A stretch of DNA of 64,000 nucleotides from Caryophanon tenue. Its GTDB lineage: Bacteria > Bacillota > Bacilli > Bacillales_A > Planococcaceae. The notes beneath the pieces are model-generated. The model did not search any database. It was not told where the DNA came from and was given only the letters and a program-made list of their open reading frames with translations. How positions within the stretch are numbered: the first letter of the stretch is position 1; each line of letters begins with the position of its first letter. A program made the position numbers and the translations under genes. The stretch is from assembly GCF_001700315.1 (NCBI RefSeq), contig NZ_MASJ01000024.1:1-64000 (forward strand), in the 5' to 3' direction. Positions 52,728-61,738 of the stretch are shown in pieces.

Positions 52728-53670
52728 ATGCTTTCCCCCTAAATAACATCACTAAGAAGATGGCACTACCGATTACTGCAACCGTCGTGTTTACCGGAAT
52801 TTCATATGGGTGAACAATTAAGCGGCTGAAGATATCACATGCTAGTAGGAATACAACCCCAAGTGCAATTGTATGTGGAATCGTTTTACGTAAATTATCG
52901 CCTAAATATAACGATACGATGTTTGGAATAATTAACCCTAGGAACGGAATAACCCCTACTGTTAAAACAACAGTTGTTGAAATAACGGCTACAAGTACTA
53001 AACCAATGTTTAATACGGTTTTATAACTAAGTCCTAAGTTCTTTGCAAAATCTTCACCCATTCCTGCAACAGTAAATTTGTTCGCAAAAATATATGCTAG
53101 TATAATCGCTGGTACTGCTACGTATAGTAGTTCGTAACGACCTGATACGACCAATGTAAAGCTTCCCATGAAGAAGGCGCTCACATTTTGCATAATTTCT
53201 GATTCATAAGCAAAGAATGTTGTAATTGCAGAAATAATATTCCCGAACATAATCCCGATTAATGGAATAAAAATAACATCTTTAAACTTAATACGGTCAA
53301 GTAATTGCATGAAGATAAATGTTCCTGCTAACGCGAATGCAAAACCAAATAAAACTTGTTGCATATACGTTACTTGTGTGAAGAACACCATCGAAATTAC
53401 AATCCCTAGTTTCGCAGCATCTAATGTCCCCGCTGTTGTAGGTGAAACGAATTTATTACGGCTTAGTGATTGCATAATTAACCCCGCAATACTCATACCT
53501 GCGCCGGCTAAAATAATCGCCATTAGTCGTGGCACACGGCTGGCTAAAAAGATTTGCATCTTATCAGAATCCCAGTCGAGTAGGTCACTTGGTCTAATAT
53601 CAATTGCGCCTACAAACAGAGAGATAAACGACAAAATAACAGCTGCTACAATTAGCATCCATAGTCTCAT
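52717..53670 (-). CDS. yclN: Siderophore ABC transporter, permease YclN
   Basis: 317 residues, FecCD family. AGAGMSIAGLIMQSLSRNKF near 60-79 and VGVIPFLGLIIPNIVSLYLG in the second half are standard. The ATG at 53670 is chosen because GAGG lies 8 bases upstream; an upstream in-frame extension overlaps the Fur box. First gene of yclN-O-P. Confidence 0.93.
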   Translation of the reverse strand: MRLWMLIVAAVILSFISLFVGAIDIRPSDLLDWDSDKMQIFLASRVPRLMAIILAGAGMSIAGLIMQSLSRNKFVSPTTAGTLDAAKLGIVISMVFFTQVTYMQQVLFGFAFALAGTFIFMQLLDRIKFKDVIFIPLIGIMFGNIISAITTFFAYESEIMQNVSAFFMGSFTLVVSGRYELLYVAVPAIILAYIFANKFTVAGMGEDFAKNLGLSYKTVLNIGLVLVAVISTTVVLTVGVIPFLGLIIPNIVSLYLGDNLRKTIPHTIALGVVFLLACDIFSRLIVHPYEIPVNTTVAVIGSAIFLVMLFRGKAYAK

Positions 53671-53711
53671 TTCGTAAACCTCATTTATTCTATTTTGTTT
53701 TCTTTTCACAA

Positions 53712-53730
53712 TGAAAATGATTATCATTGC
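53712..53730 (-). promoter_or_regulatory. Fur box upstream of yclNOP
   Basis: TGAAAATGATTATCATTGC on the plus strand: a strong 19-base Fur site with the perfect core AATGATTATCATT. It lies downstream of the -10, around the expected start of transcription. Confidence 0.85.
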
Positions 53731-53741
53731 ATGTAAAACTC

Positions 53742-53771
53742 ATTATATACCCTTTCTCTATAGTCATTCAA
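53742..53771 (-). promoter_or_regulatory. Promoter of yclNOP
   Basis: TTGAAT (53766-53771) and TATAAT (53742-53747) are 18 bases apart. Fur binding at 53712-53730 would block it. Confidence 0.75.
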
Positions 53772-53952
53772 CCGTTCTCGCTAATTGAGAATGAAAAAAA
53801 TAGCCAATCATTAACATATTTCATGTATAAAATACAATAATATCAACATATTGTAGATAACAAAAAGACTTCATCACCTGCGAAAAAAATTTCAAATTCA
53901 AAATATTTAAGAATCATTTTAATTTGACATTTTTGTCAAATAAAATAATTCT

Positions 53953-53988
53953 AAAAAACGTACAAATCAGCGCTATTTGTACGTTTTT
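53953..53988 (-). terminator. Terminator of the menC-like gene
   Basis: AAACGTACAAAT pairs with ATTTGTACGTTT, followed by TTTTAG. Confidence 0.85.
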
Positions 53989-53991
53989 AGA

Positions 53992-55101
53992 TTATACATA
54001 TGTATTTATGCCAATTGTGATACGCTCAAGGTGCTCGTGATTAAGCCCATAGCCACGCCCTGCCACTGTTGGCACACTGATTTTCGCCCCGCTTGCTGTA
54101 ATTTCAGGTACTGTAATATCTTCGTACCAGTAGCGATTAGCACCTGCAATATCAGATGCATACATAAAGTTTGGTAGCGATGCAATTGCTATCGCATGTG
54201 CACGACCTATTCCAGCCTCTAACATTCCCCCACACCACACACCAATGTCATGTTGTTCACAATAATCATGAATACGTATTGCTTCTGTAAAACCACCAAC
54301 TCGCGCAAGCTTCACATTTATAATTTTACAACTTTTTAATTGTATAGCTCGCTTTGCATCTGCTAATGAACAAATACTTTCATCTAAGCAAATGGGTGTA
54401 GTGATATGTTGCTGTAAAATCGCATGTTCAACAAGATCATCATATGCAAGTGGTTGTTCAATCATCACTAAATTAAATTCATCGAGTGCTTTTAAACGAT
54501 CTAGTTGCTTAAGTGTGTACGTAGAATTAGCATCTGCCATTAAATCAATTGTTGGAAAATGACGACGAATCATGCGTAAAAGGTCAATGTCTTCGCCTGG
54601 CTTTATTTTTACTTTAATGCGTTTATACCCTTCATCCAATGCATGCTGAATACGAGCAATCATCGCGTTTTCATCTTGCTGTAAACCAATGGCAACGCCG
54701 ACTTCAATCGCTTGCTGTGTACCGCCTAATAATTGTGCAAGTGGTTGATCGACAAGCTGTGCATATGCATCCCAGACAGCAGTCTCTACAGCTGACTTTG
54801 CCATTTGATTACGACGAATCGGTTCAAAAAGTGTATGAATATCGCGTGGATGCTTTAGCGAACGATGTAATACAAGTGGTGCAAGTACATCTCCAATTAT
54901 ATGTTGCATCGTCCCAATCGTTTCTTCAGTGTAATAAGGCTTTTCAAATGCGAGCCCCTCACCATACCCAATAATCCCGTTCGTTGTATGTACTTCGACA
55001 ACTAAAAATGGCTTATCATGAATCATATCGATGCCACTTTTAAACGGTGCTTTCAATTGCATTTTCGCAGTGCGTACAACCATTCTTTCTATTTGAAACA
55101 T
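53992..55101 (-). CDS. o-Succinylbenzoate synthase / N-acylamino acid racemase (MenC type 2)
   Basis: 369 residues of the enolase superfamily, muconate-lactonising subgroup. Catalytic pair KIKPG (Lys163 or so within RIKVKIKPGEDI), metal ligands DANSTY (near 191), EQPL (near 216) and DESICS (near 240), and a second lysine in NVKLARVGG. This is the low-GC Gram-positive MenC type, which also shows N-acylamino acid racemase activity in some relatives. No other menaquinone genes are nearby, so racemase function is a fair alternative. GGTGGGAT lies before the ATG. Confidence 0.85.
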   Translation of the reverse strand: MFQIERMVVRTAKMQLKAPFKSGIDMIHDKPFLVVEVHTTNGIIGYGEGLAFEKPYYTEETIGTMQHIIGDVLAPLVLHRSLKHPRDIHTLFEPIRRNQMAKSAVETAVWDAYAQLVDQPLAQLLGGTQQAIEVGVAIGLQQDENAMIARIQHALDEGYKRIKVKIKPGEDIDLLRMIRRHFPTIDLMADANSTYTLKQLDRLKALDEFNLVMIEQPLAYDDLVEHAILQQHITTPICLDESICSLADAKRAIQLKSCKIINVKLARVGGFTEAIRIHDYCEQHDIGVWCGGMLEAGIGRAHAIAIASLPNFMYASDIAGANRYWYEDITVPEITASGAKISVPTVAGRGYGLNHEHLERITIGINTYV

Positions 55102-55205
55102 ACATATCCCACCATTCTCTTTTTTGGAGTTTCTTCTATTATATTAGAAAAAATAAAAGTTTGGACACCTACACTTTATTATAGTAGTGTACTGTATTTT
55201 TGCAC

Positions 55206-55244
55206 AAAAAAAAGCGCGCCCAAGAATCTCTTCTTAGACGCACT
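55206..55244 (-). terminator. Terminator of the peptide transporter gene
   Basis: An imperfect stem GTGCGTCTAAGAAG / CTTGGGCGCGC with inner AAGAA/TTCTT pairing, then TTTTTTTTG. Confidence 0.65.
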
Positions 55245-55254
55245 TCTTTTCTTG

Positions 55255-56745
55255 TTATTTTACACCTTTCATCGCACGAGAAATGATTGGTGAAATGATT
55301 AAAATAATAATACCGATAACTACTGCAAATGCACCAAGCACACCGAAGTATGTTACTTCTGATACAACTGCATAAATACGTACTAACTGTGCGTTAATCG
55401 CTGATGCCGCTGCTGATGCTAAGAACCAAATCGCCATTGTTTGTCCGGCGAATGCTGCTGGTGCTAATTTTGTTGTTGCTGATAAACCTACTGGTGATAG
55501 TAATAATTCACCGATTACTGCTAAGAAGAATGAACCAACTAACCACCAAGGGCTTACTAATGTTTCGCCACCGTTTGATAACATACCTGGGATAACCATT
55601 AAGAAGAATGATGCCCCTGCAAAGAATAATGCGTATGAGAACTTACGTGGTGTCGATGGATTACGTACGCCAAGTTTCATCCATAATGTCGCAAATAATG
55701 GTGCCAGTAAAATGATAAACATTGGGTTTAATGATTGGAACCATACTGGTGAAATCTCAAAGCTACCTAACATTAAATTCACGCGCGTATCTGCATACGT
55801 CGCTAAAATTGTTGCACTTTGGTCAGCAATTGCCCAGAACATTACTGCTGCAATGAATAATGGGATATACGCTAACACACGTGATTTTTCTTCCGTTGTC
55901 GTCTTTGGACTACGATACATATATGTGAATAAAATTGTTGGAATTAAAATCCCTAATGTTGTAATGACTAATGAGAAGTTTGCAACCGTTAATGTGCCTG
56001 TTGCATTGGCTACTAATACTAATGCGATAATAACCGCTACTGCGATAATCGCAATAATAGACATTTTTTTCTTTTCTGCTGGTGTCATTGGGTTTGGCGG
56101 GACTGTACCTGCTAAACCTAAGTTTTTCTTAGCCGTTACGACATAAACGATTAACCCTAATGCCATACCGAACGCTGCTACAGAGAAACCTGCGTGGAAA
56201 CCTGCTGCTTGGTACACACGATCAATAATTAATGGTGATAAAAACGCACCCATATTAATACCCATATAGAAGATTGAGAAACCTGCATCACGACGTGCAT
56301 CTTCCTCTGTATACATATCCCCTACAATGGTTGATACATTCGATTTTAATAAACCTGTACCGATAATGATAAAGAACATTGAGCCAAATAATAATGTTGC
56401 ACTACCTGGTAATGCTAATAATATATGACCAATCATAATTAAAATACCACCGTAGAATACCGCTTTTCGCGTACCGAATACGCGGTCTGCTAAATAACCA
56501 CCGATGATTCCTGACATATAAACAAGCGACCCGTAAATCGCCATTACTGTATTTGCTGTTGTACGGTCTAAGCCTAAACCACCATGATTTAATTCATAGT
56601 ACATGTAGTACAGTAAAATTGCGCGCATCCCGTAGTAAGAGAAACGTTCCCAAAACTCCGTGAAGAATAATGTAAATAACCCTTTAGGATGACCGAAAAA
56701 CCCTTTTTGAGGGACTGATTTGACAATGTCGTCTCTACTCAACAT
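55255..56745 (-). CDS. Proton-dependent di-/tripeptide transporter (POT family)
   Basis: 496 residues, MFS type with 14 membrane segments. The PTR2 signature is clear: FTEFWERFSYYGMRAILLYY (near 28-47) and GIIGGYLADRVFG, then FSIFYMGINMGAFLSPLI (near 154-171). Relatives are DtpT and B. subtilis YclF. Interestingly yclF in B. subtilis lies near the ycl siderophore genes, as here. Imports peptides with protons. Confidence 0.92.
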   Translation of the reverse strand: MLSRDDIVKSVPQKGFFGHPKGLFTLFFTEFWERFSYYGMRAILLYYMYYELNHGGLGLDRTTANTVMAIYGSLVYMSGIIGGYLADRVFGTRKAVFYGGILIMIGHILLALPGSATLLFGSMFFIIIGTGLLKSNVSTIVGDMYTEEDARRDAGFSIFYMGINMGAFLSPLIIDRVYQAAGFHAGFSVAAFGMALGLIVYVVTAKKNLGLAGTVPPNPMTPAEKKKMSIIAIIAVAVIIALVLVANATGTLTVANFSLVITTLGILIPTILFTYMYRSPKTTTEEKSRVLAYIPLFIAAVMFWAIADQSATILATYADTRVNLMLGSFEISPVWFQSLNPMFIILLAPLFATLWMKLGVRNPSTPRKFSYALFFAGASFFLMVIPGMLSNGGETLVSPWWLVGSFFLAVIGELLLSPVGLSATTKLAPAAFAGQTMAIWFLASAAASAINAQLVRIYAVVSEVTYFGVLGAFAVVIGIIILIISPIISRAMKGVK

Positions 56746-57019
56746 AAATTTTCACCCTTTACTATAATATTCTAACAATTTATCTTATTAGTCTGTTAAA
56801 CAAACCATTTCACTACACTAAAGCAAAATTAATTATTTTGCAATAGGTATTTAAAAAGTTAGAAAATATTATTTTTTCAATATGTTTAGCATTATACACC
56901 TTTTTTGACGTCAAACTTATTGTTTAGAATACATTTAATTTTCAAATAAATATTTTATACTAAATAAATACAAATAAAAATAACATATATAATATTTCAA
57001 TATAACAAATAATATTTAT
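56746..57019. other. AT-rich region between peptide transporter and hflX
   Basis: About 270 bases, over 75 percent A/T, no ORF, no conserved motif seen. Likely the promoter region of the peptide transporter. Confidence 0.5.
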
Positions 57020-57059
57020 AAAAAAACCGATTTGAAATGTTGAACCTTTCAAATCGGTT
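57020..57059 (-). terminator. Terminator of hflX
   Basis: AACCGATTTGAAA pairs with TTTCAAATCGGTT, followed by TTTTTATA. Confidence 0.9.
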
Positions 57060-57078
57060 GCTTCTACATATAAAATTC

Positions 57079-58368
57079 TTATTTCTCTACAACAAACTGC
57101 TTATATTTTTGGTAGTCGGACTCTTGCAGTTCAACACTTAATAATGTGCCGTCCTCTTCATAAGATGTTTCAAAAATCGATGCTTGCATATTAAAATAAG
57201 AAACAATATCGCCACGGTCATATGGAATTAGCATGTCACAACGTACATAGTTTGAGAAAATTTCTTCGCGAATCATGTGAATTAATTCATCTAAACCTTC
57301 ATCTTGTTTCGCTGAAATCCAAATATTATCGCCACTCACCATTGGATAACGTAAGTCTGCTTTATCTGATTTATTGTACACATAAATAGTTGGTACATCT
57401 TCTACACCAATCGCTTTTAATGTGTCCTCTGTCACTTCCATCATATAACGGTATTCTTCATTCGATACGTCTACAATGTGTAACAGTAAATCAGAGTCAC
57501 GCGCCTCTTCTAATGTTGAACGGAAGGCTTTAACAAGATGGTGTGGTAATTTACTAACGAATCCAACTGTATCCGTTAATAAAAAGCGTTTATTATCCTC
57601 TAAATCAATTTGACGCACACTTGTTTCCAGCGTTGCAAACAGCATATCTTTTTCGAATACTTGCTTGTCATCATGCTGACCAATTTTACGTAAAATTTGA
57701 TTCATAATTGTCGATTTACCAGCATTTGTATACCCAACAATAGACACGACTGGAATCGCATTTTTTTTACGTTGTTTACGCTGTGTCTCGCGCTGTGATT
57801 TTACTTCTTCTAAATCACGACGTAGCTTTGTAATTTGGTCTTCGATTTTACGACGGTCTAACTCTAGCTTCGTTTCCCCTGCACCACGGTTACTAAAACC
57901 ACCGCTTGTGCCACCACCTTGACGTGATAATGAAGCATGTAAGCCGACTAATCTCGGTAACATATATTGTAGTTGTGCAAGCTCTACTTGCATCTGTGCT
58001 TCCTTCGTTTTTGCACGACGCCCGAAAATATCTAAAATCAGCATTGTGCGGTCAATTACTTTACAATCTAAGTCACGCTCTAAATTTCGGATTTGTGATG
58101 GCGATAATTCATCATTAAAAATAACGATGTTTGCATTTGCCTCTTCATAAAAAGCACGAACTTCTTCAATTTTCCCTGTACCTACATAATGAGATGGTGT
58201 TACGCGTTCTAAATTTTGCGTGACAACACCAACCACTTCTACTTCAAGTGCTTGTGCTAAATCAGCTAACTCTTCCATTGAGTAATCGAAGTGTTCATCA
58301 TTTCGTAAATTGACGCCAACTAAAATCGCACGTTCTATTAATTTTTCAATTTCATTTAATTTTTGCAT
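57079..58368 (-). CDS. hflX: GTPase HflX
   Basis: 429 residues. Ribosome-associated GTPase. N-terminal HflX domain with ERAILVGVNLR (near 10-20) and the glycine-rich GGTSGGFSNRGAGETKLELD (near 156-175). G-domain: VGYTNAGKSTIMNQ (G1 near 212-225), DTVGF (G3), YNKSDK (G4). The ATG at 58368 has GGAGG 5 bases upstream; the earlier ATG is not supported. Confidence 0.95.
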   Translation of the reverse strand: MQKLNEIEKLIERAILVGVNLRNDEHFDYSMEELADLAQALEVEVVGVVTQNLERVTPSHYVGTGKIEEVRAFYEEANANIVIFNDELSPSQIRNLERDLDCKVIDRTMLILDIFGRRAKTKEAQMQVELAQLQYMLPRLVGLHASLSRQGGGTSGGFSNRGAGETKLELDRRKIEDQITKLRRDLEEVKSQRETQRKQRKKNAIPVVSIVGYTNAGKSTIMNQILRKIGQHDDKQVFEKDMLFATLETSVRQIDLEDNKRFLLTDTVGFVSKLPHHLVKAFRSTLEEARDSDLLLHIVDVSNEEYRYMMEVTEDTLKAIGVEDVPTIYVYNKSDKADLRYPMVSGDNIWISAKQDEGLDELIHMIREEIFSNYVRCDMLIPYDRGDIVSYFNMQASIFETSYEEDGTLLSVELQESDYQKYKQFVVEK

Positions 58369-58538
58369 AGTAACCTCCATTAAAACGCTCATGTCGTTGT
58401 TGTTAATTATAACATAGCCTTATTCACTACACCGTTTTTCGGAGACGACGAAATCGAAAGCACTACACTTTTATGATAAACTAAAGCCAATCAAATCGAT
58501 TTAGCCTTGCTAACTATTTTAATTAAAGGACGGTAATT

Positions 58539-59711
58539 ATGGAATTTCAACAAATGAAAGAAGCGCTACTTGAACGCATTGAACAGCAACAACTTGTACA
58601 AGCAACAATTAGCCAACCTCGCTTAAAATCTAATGATGTAAAACGTATTAAATTAAAACCTCTTATGCTAAAAGGAATTTATCATATTCAACTCGAATAT
58701 CAATATGAGCGCATTTTAAAACATGAAAATGTGACACTTGACGCATTTCCAGCGGCTCTGGATGCTTGCTTTGAGGACTTCCGCCAGTTCCAAGGTGAGT
58801 TTGTCGATGAACAAATTCATGTGCAATTATCCAAAAAAAATAAAGTGTTATTTAAAACGACAAAGCAACAACAAAAAAAAGAAGTTAACTTAGCACATAA
58901 CCGTAAAAAAAATTACTTATTAGATGAAACAACACCATACCCATTTTTAATTCGCTTAGGTGTGCAAACAGAAGACGGTACGGTGAAAAAGCAAAAATAT
59001 GATAAGTTCAAACAAATTAATCGTTTTGTGGAATTTATTGATGATGCACTTGCTCACTTACCAAAAGACCGCACTATTCGTATTTTAGATTTCGGTTCAG
59101 GAAAATCGTACTTAACGTTCGCGCTGTACCACTATTTAAAAGTTGAAAAAGGACTAGATTTACATGTAACAGGCTTAGATTTAAAAAAGGAAGTTATTGA
59201 AGAATGTAATCAAATTGCCCACGACCTTGGCTATGACCAGCTAGAATTTTTAGTAGGCGATATTAATGATTATAATGATGAAACTGCTGTAGATATGGTT
59301 GTCACACTACATGCTTGTGATGTGGCAACGGATATGGCATTAGCACGTGCCGTTAAATGGGGCGCTAAAGTTATTTTAAGTGTGCCTTGTTGCCAGCATG
59401 AATTAAATCGACAACTACAAGCACCCGCTCTGAATGTCATGCTCCAACACGGTTTAATTCGTGAGCGTTTTGCTGCACTTGCAACAGATTCCATTCGTGC
59501 GCAAATTTTATCACTTGTTGGCTATGAAGCGCAGCTACTTGAATTTATTGATATGGAAAACACACCGAAAAACATTTTAATTCGTGCCTATCATACTAGA
59601 AAACCAGCAACACAAGAAGCACGCGAACAATATGATGCATTCGTTCAGTTTCTATCGGCGAAGCCATTTTTACACAATGAATTAACAACTTATTTAGATG
59701 AGGTGAAATAA
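58539..59711 (+). CDS. Class I SAM-dependent methyltransferase
   Basis: 390 residues. The N-terminal 150 residues are unrecognised. The catalytic domain (about 170-330) has a Methyltransf_32-like pattern: IRILDFGSGKSYLTFALYHY (SAM loop), GLDLKKEVIEECNQIAHDLG, VVTLHACDVATDMAL and the cysteine-rich ILSVPCCQHELNRQL. Such proteins often act on RNA or sterol-like acceptors; the substrate is unknown. The next gene starts within its stop region (TAACGATTG), so the two are cotranscribed. Confidence 0.82.
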   Translation: MEFQQMKEALLERIEQQQLVQATISQPRLKSNDVKRIKLKPLMLKGIYHIQLEYQYERILKHENVTLDAFPAALDACFEDFRQFQGEFVDEQIHVQLSKKNKVLFKTTKQQQKKEVNLAHNRKKNYLLDETTPYPFLIRLGVQTEDGTVKKQKYDKFKQINRFVEFIDDALAHLPKDRTIRILDFGSGKSYLTFALYHYLKVEKGLDLHVTGLDLKKEVIEECNQIAHDLGYDQLEFLVGDINDYNDETAVDMVVTLHACDVATDMALARAVKWGAKVILSVPCCQHELNRQLQAPALNVMLQHGLIRERFAALATDSIRAQILSLVGYEAQLLEFIDMENTPKNILIRAYHTRKPATQEAREQYDAFVQFLSAKPFLHNELTTYLDEVK

Positions 59712-59714
59712 CGA

Positions 59715-60476
59715 TTGATTACAAGAGCAATTGTCCGCAAACCTGGTGAAAGCTTTGCGGAAGGTCAAACAGCGTCAGAAGGTCCCACCCCCAATTATGA
59801 GCTGGCACTTCAACAGCACGCTCAATATGTAGAAGCCATCCGTACGTGTGGCTTAGAGGTTATCGAACTTTACGCGAACGAACTTTATCCAGATTCAACA
59901 TTCGTTGAAGATGTGGCCATTACGACAAGTCGCTTTGCTGTTTTAGCGAATCCCGCCTCTCCTACTCGTAGCTATGAGGCAAAGCTAATCGAGCCTGTGA
60001 TCCAAGAACATTTCGATAAAATTTATCGTATTTTCGAACCTGGGAAATTGGAAGCTAGCGATATTTTAAAGATTGCAAACCACTTCTATGTCGGCTTAAC
60101 CGCTCGTACAAATGAAGAAGGCGCTGCGCAATTTAAACACGTTGTTGAGCATAATGGCTACGAATGTGACATCATTGGCGTAGAGCATGCTGCTTATTTA
60201 AAACAATGTGTCACATATATCGGCAAAAATACAATTCTAGTCAATGAGACATTTGCGAAGCATCCTCTTTTTGCAAAGTATGAGAAGATCATTGTGCCCG
60301 CACATGAACACTATGCAATTAATGCGTTGAAAATTAATGAACATTTATTAATTCCTGAAGGGTATCCTGAAACAGCGGCACTTTTACAACAAGCTGGATT
60401 TACGTATACACCCATTGCCTTATCTGAGTTTCAGAAACAAGACGGGGCACTTACATGTTTATCATTACGCTTTTAA
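59715..60476 (+). CDS. Dimethylarginine dimethylaminohydrolase-like protein, catalytic His replaced
   Basis: 253 residues of the amidinotransferase/DDAH superfamily. N-terminal RKPGESF, the acidic substrate segment DSTFVEDVAI (near residues 59-68) and the catalytic cysteine in DGALTCLSLRF (Cys249) are intact. Where Pseudomonas DDAH has the catalytic histidine in HLK, this protein has YLK (Tyr about 163, codon TAT). A single C-to-T change would produce this. Start is TTG with GAGGTGA upstream, inside the end of the previous gene. Either the enzyme is inactive, uses the nearby His (VEHAAYLK) or has another substrate. Confidence 0.8.
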   Translation: MITRAIVRKPGESFAEGQTASEGPTPNYELALQQHAQYVEAIRTCGLEVIELYANELYPDSTFVEDVAITTSRFAVLANPASPTRSYEAKLIEPVIQEHFDKIYRIFEPGKLEASDILKIANHFYVGLTARTNEEGAAQFKHVVEHNGYECDIIGVEHAAYLKQCVTYIGKNTILVNETFAKHPLFAKYEKIIVPAHEHYAINALKINEHLLIPEGYPETAALLQQAGFTYTPIALSEFQKQDGALTCLSLRF

Positions 60477-60483
60477 GCAGAAC

Positions 60484-60521
60484 ATCTGCCAAAAGCGCCA
60501 CGTCGTGTGGCAAGGCAGATG
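60484..60521 (+). terminator. Terminator candidate after the DDAH-like gene
   Basis: ACATCTGCC pairs with GGCAGATGT around an inner hairpin GCCAC/GTGGC. No T run follows, so it may be a processing or repeat-related structure rather than a true terminator. Confidence 0.4.
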
Positions 60522-60550
60522 TGACAAACATCGTGTTTGCCTCAAGCCAT

Positions 60551-60652
60551 GCCTACGAAACGCATCCGCTATGTAGAGTAGCACCCAAAGCACAAAAATA
60601 TCCTTCAGCAGTTGTCATTGCTGAAGGATATTTCTTTTTGTCTCAATCTCTT
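60551..60652 (+). repeat. Dispersed repeat, copy B
   Basis: Aligns without gaps to 37211-37312 (copy A), 88 of the first 100 bases identical. The hairpin CCTTCAGCA / TGCTGAAGG is at 60602-60627. It lacks the 5' inverted terminus and is therefore a shortened copy. It may end the transcript of the upstream pair of genes. Confidence 0.8.
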
Positions 60653-61092
60653 TAGATTGTTTACGTTTCTTCAATAAAGGTAATAACTACCTAACGATAC
60701 GATTATTTTAGAAAATATGTGTGAAAAACAACAGTATTTATCGATGTTTTCAATTTACATTAGCTTAATATTTTGTCTTGTTTTTAAAAAATATGTACAC
60801 AAAAAATATTTTCTGTCTATTTTATTTTTATTGTTTTTCCGATAGAAATAAAGACAAATAAGACAATTAAATTCTTTTTCTAAAATTTTAAACAGTTGAA
60901 TCCGTTTACAATCCTAACTATTTTTTTGTGCAAAATTCACACCTTATGTTACAAGAATGTAAATTTTGATATTTCCAAGTTAATTTTTATGTTGTTTTTG
61001 TAAAACGTTTGCTATGATAAATAAGGTTTCAAAACCAATCTATTTTTAAAGATATTTTATACTTTATATATTCTAGGAGGCACTAGACCACA
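60653..61092. other. AT-rich region upstream of the Pit operon
   Basis: About 440 bases. A TGCTATGAT (extended -10) near 61010-61018 is a likely promoter of ykaA-pit. No coding sequence, riboswitch or RNA gene is recognised. Confidence 0.5.
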
Positions 61093-61713
61093 ATGTTTAG
61101 TTCAAAAAAACCAGATCCATTTTTCGCAGCACTTTTAAAAATCTCTCAAAACGTGCAAGAGTCAATGCACTTTGCGAATGATTGCAAAATTGACAGCCCT
61201 GCGTCACTAAAAGAGATCAGTATTAAAATGAAATCATTCGAAACAGCTGGTGACAAATTAATTCACGAATTAATCGTTGAATTAAATAAAGCATTCTTAA
61301 CACCTATCGAGCGCGAAGACATTTTAGCATTAGCGATTCGTTTAGACGATGTGTTAGATGGTATGGAAAACACAATTGCTCACTTTGAAATGTATTCATT
61401 TACAGAAGTAAACGAGCAAATGCGCCAATTCTTAAAGTACATCACATTATCAACAGATGAAGCCGTAAAAGCGATGGAATCATTAAACCGTAAAGATTTA
61501 GTTGGTATGCGCCAACATGCGATCTTAATTAAAGATTACGAGCGCGAGTGTGATGAAATTTTCCGTTCTTCAATTAAACAACTATTCTTAAGCGAAAAAG
61601 ATCCTATTCGTTTAATCATTTTCAAAGACATTTACGAGCAGTTCGAAGAGATTGCAGACTTCTGCCAAAATGTAGCGAACACAATCGAAACTATCATTAT
61701 GCGTAACGCGTAA
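61093..61713 (+). CDS. ykaA: Pit accessory protein, DUF47/PhoU-like (YkaA)
   Basis: 206 residues, all-helical PhoU-like fold. Metal-binding-type acidic/basic patterns occur in FETAGDKLIHELIVELNKAF (near residues 49-68) and LAIRLDDVLDGMENTIAH. Members are encoded next to Pit permeases and modulate them. GGAGG precedes the ATG. It is separated from pit by 25 bases. Confidence 0.92.
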   Translation: MFSSKKPDPFFAALLKISQNVQESMHFANDCKIDSPASLKEISIKMKSFETAGDKLIHELIVELNKAFLTPIEREDILALAIRLDDVLDGMENTIAHFEMYSFTEVNEQMRQFLKYITLSTDEAVKAMESLNRKDLVGMRQHAILIKDYERECDEIFRSSIKQLFLSEKDPIRLIIFKDIYEQFEEIADFCQNVANTIETIIMRNA

Positions 61714-61738
61714 TTTAAAAAGGACGAGGAATTAAACT

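Noticed and set aside
61000-61020. cre site ahead of ykaA-pit
   Set aside because: TGTAAAACGTTTGCTA has one base too many between the TG and CG positions of the consensus.
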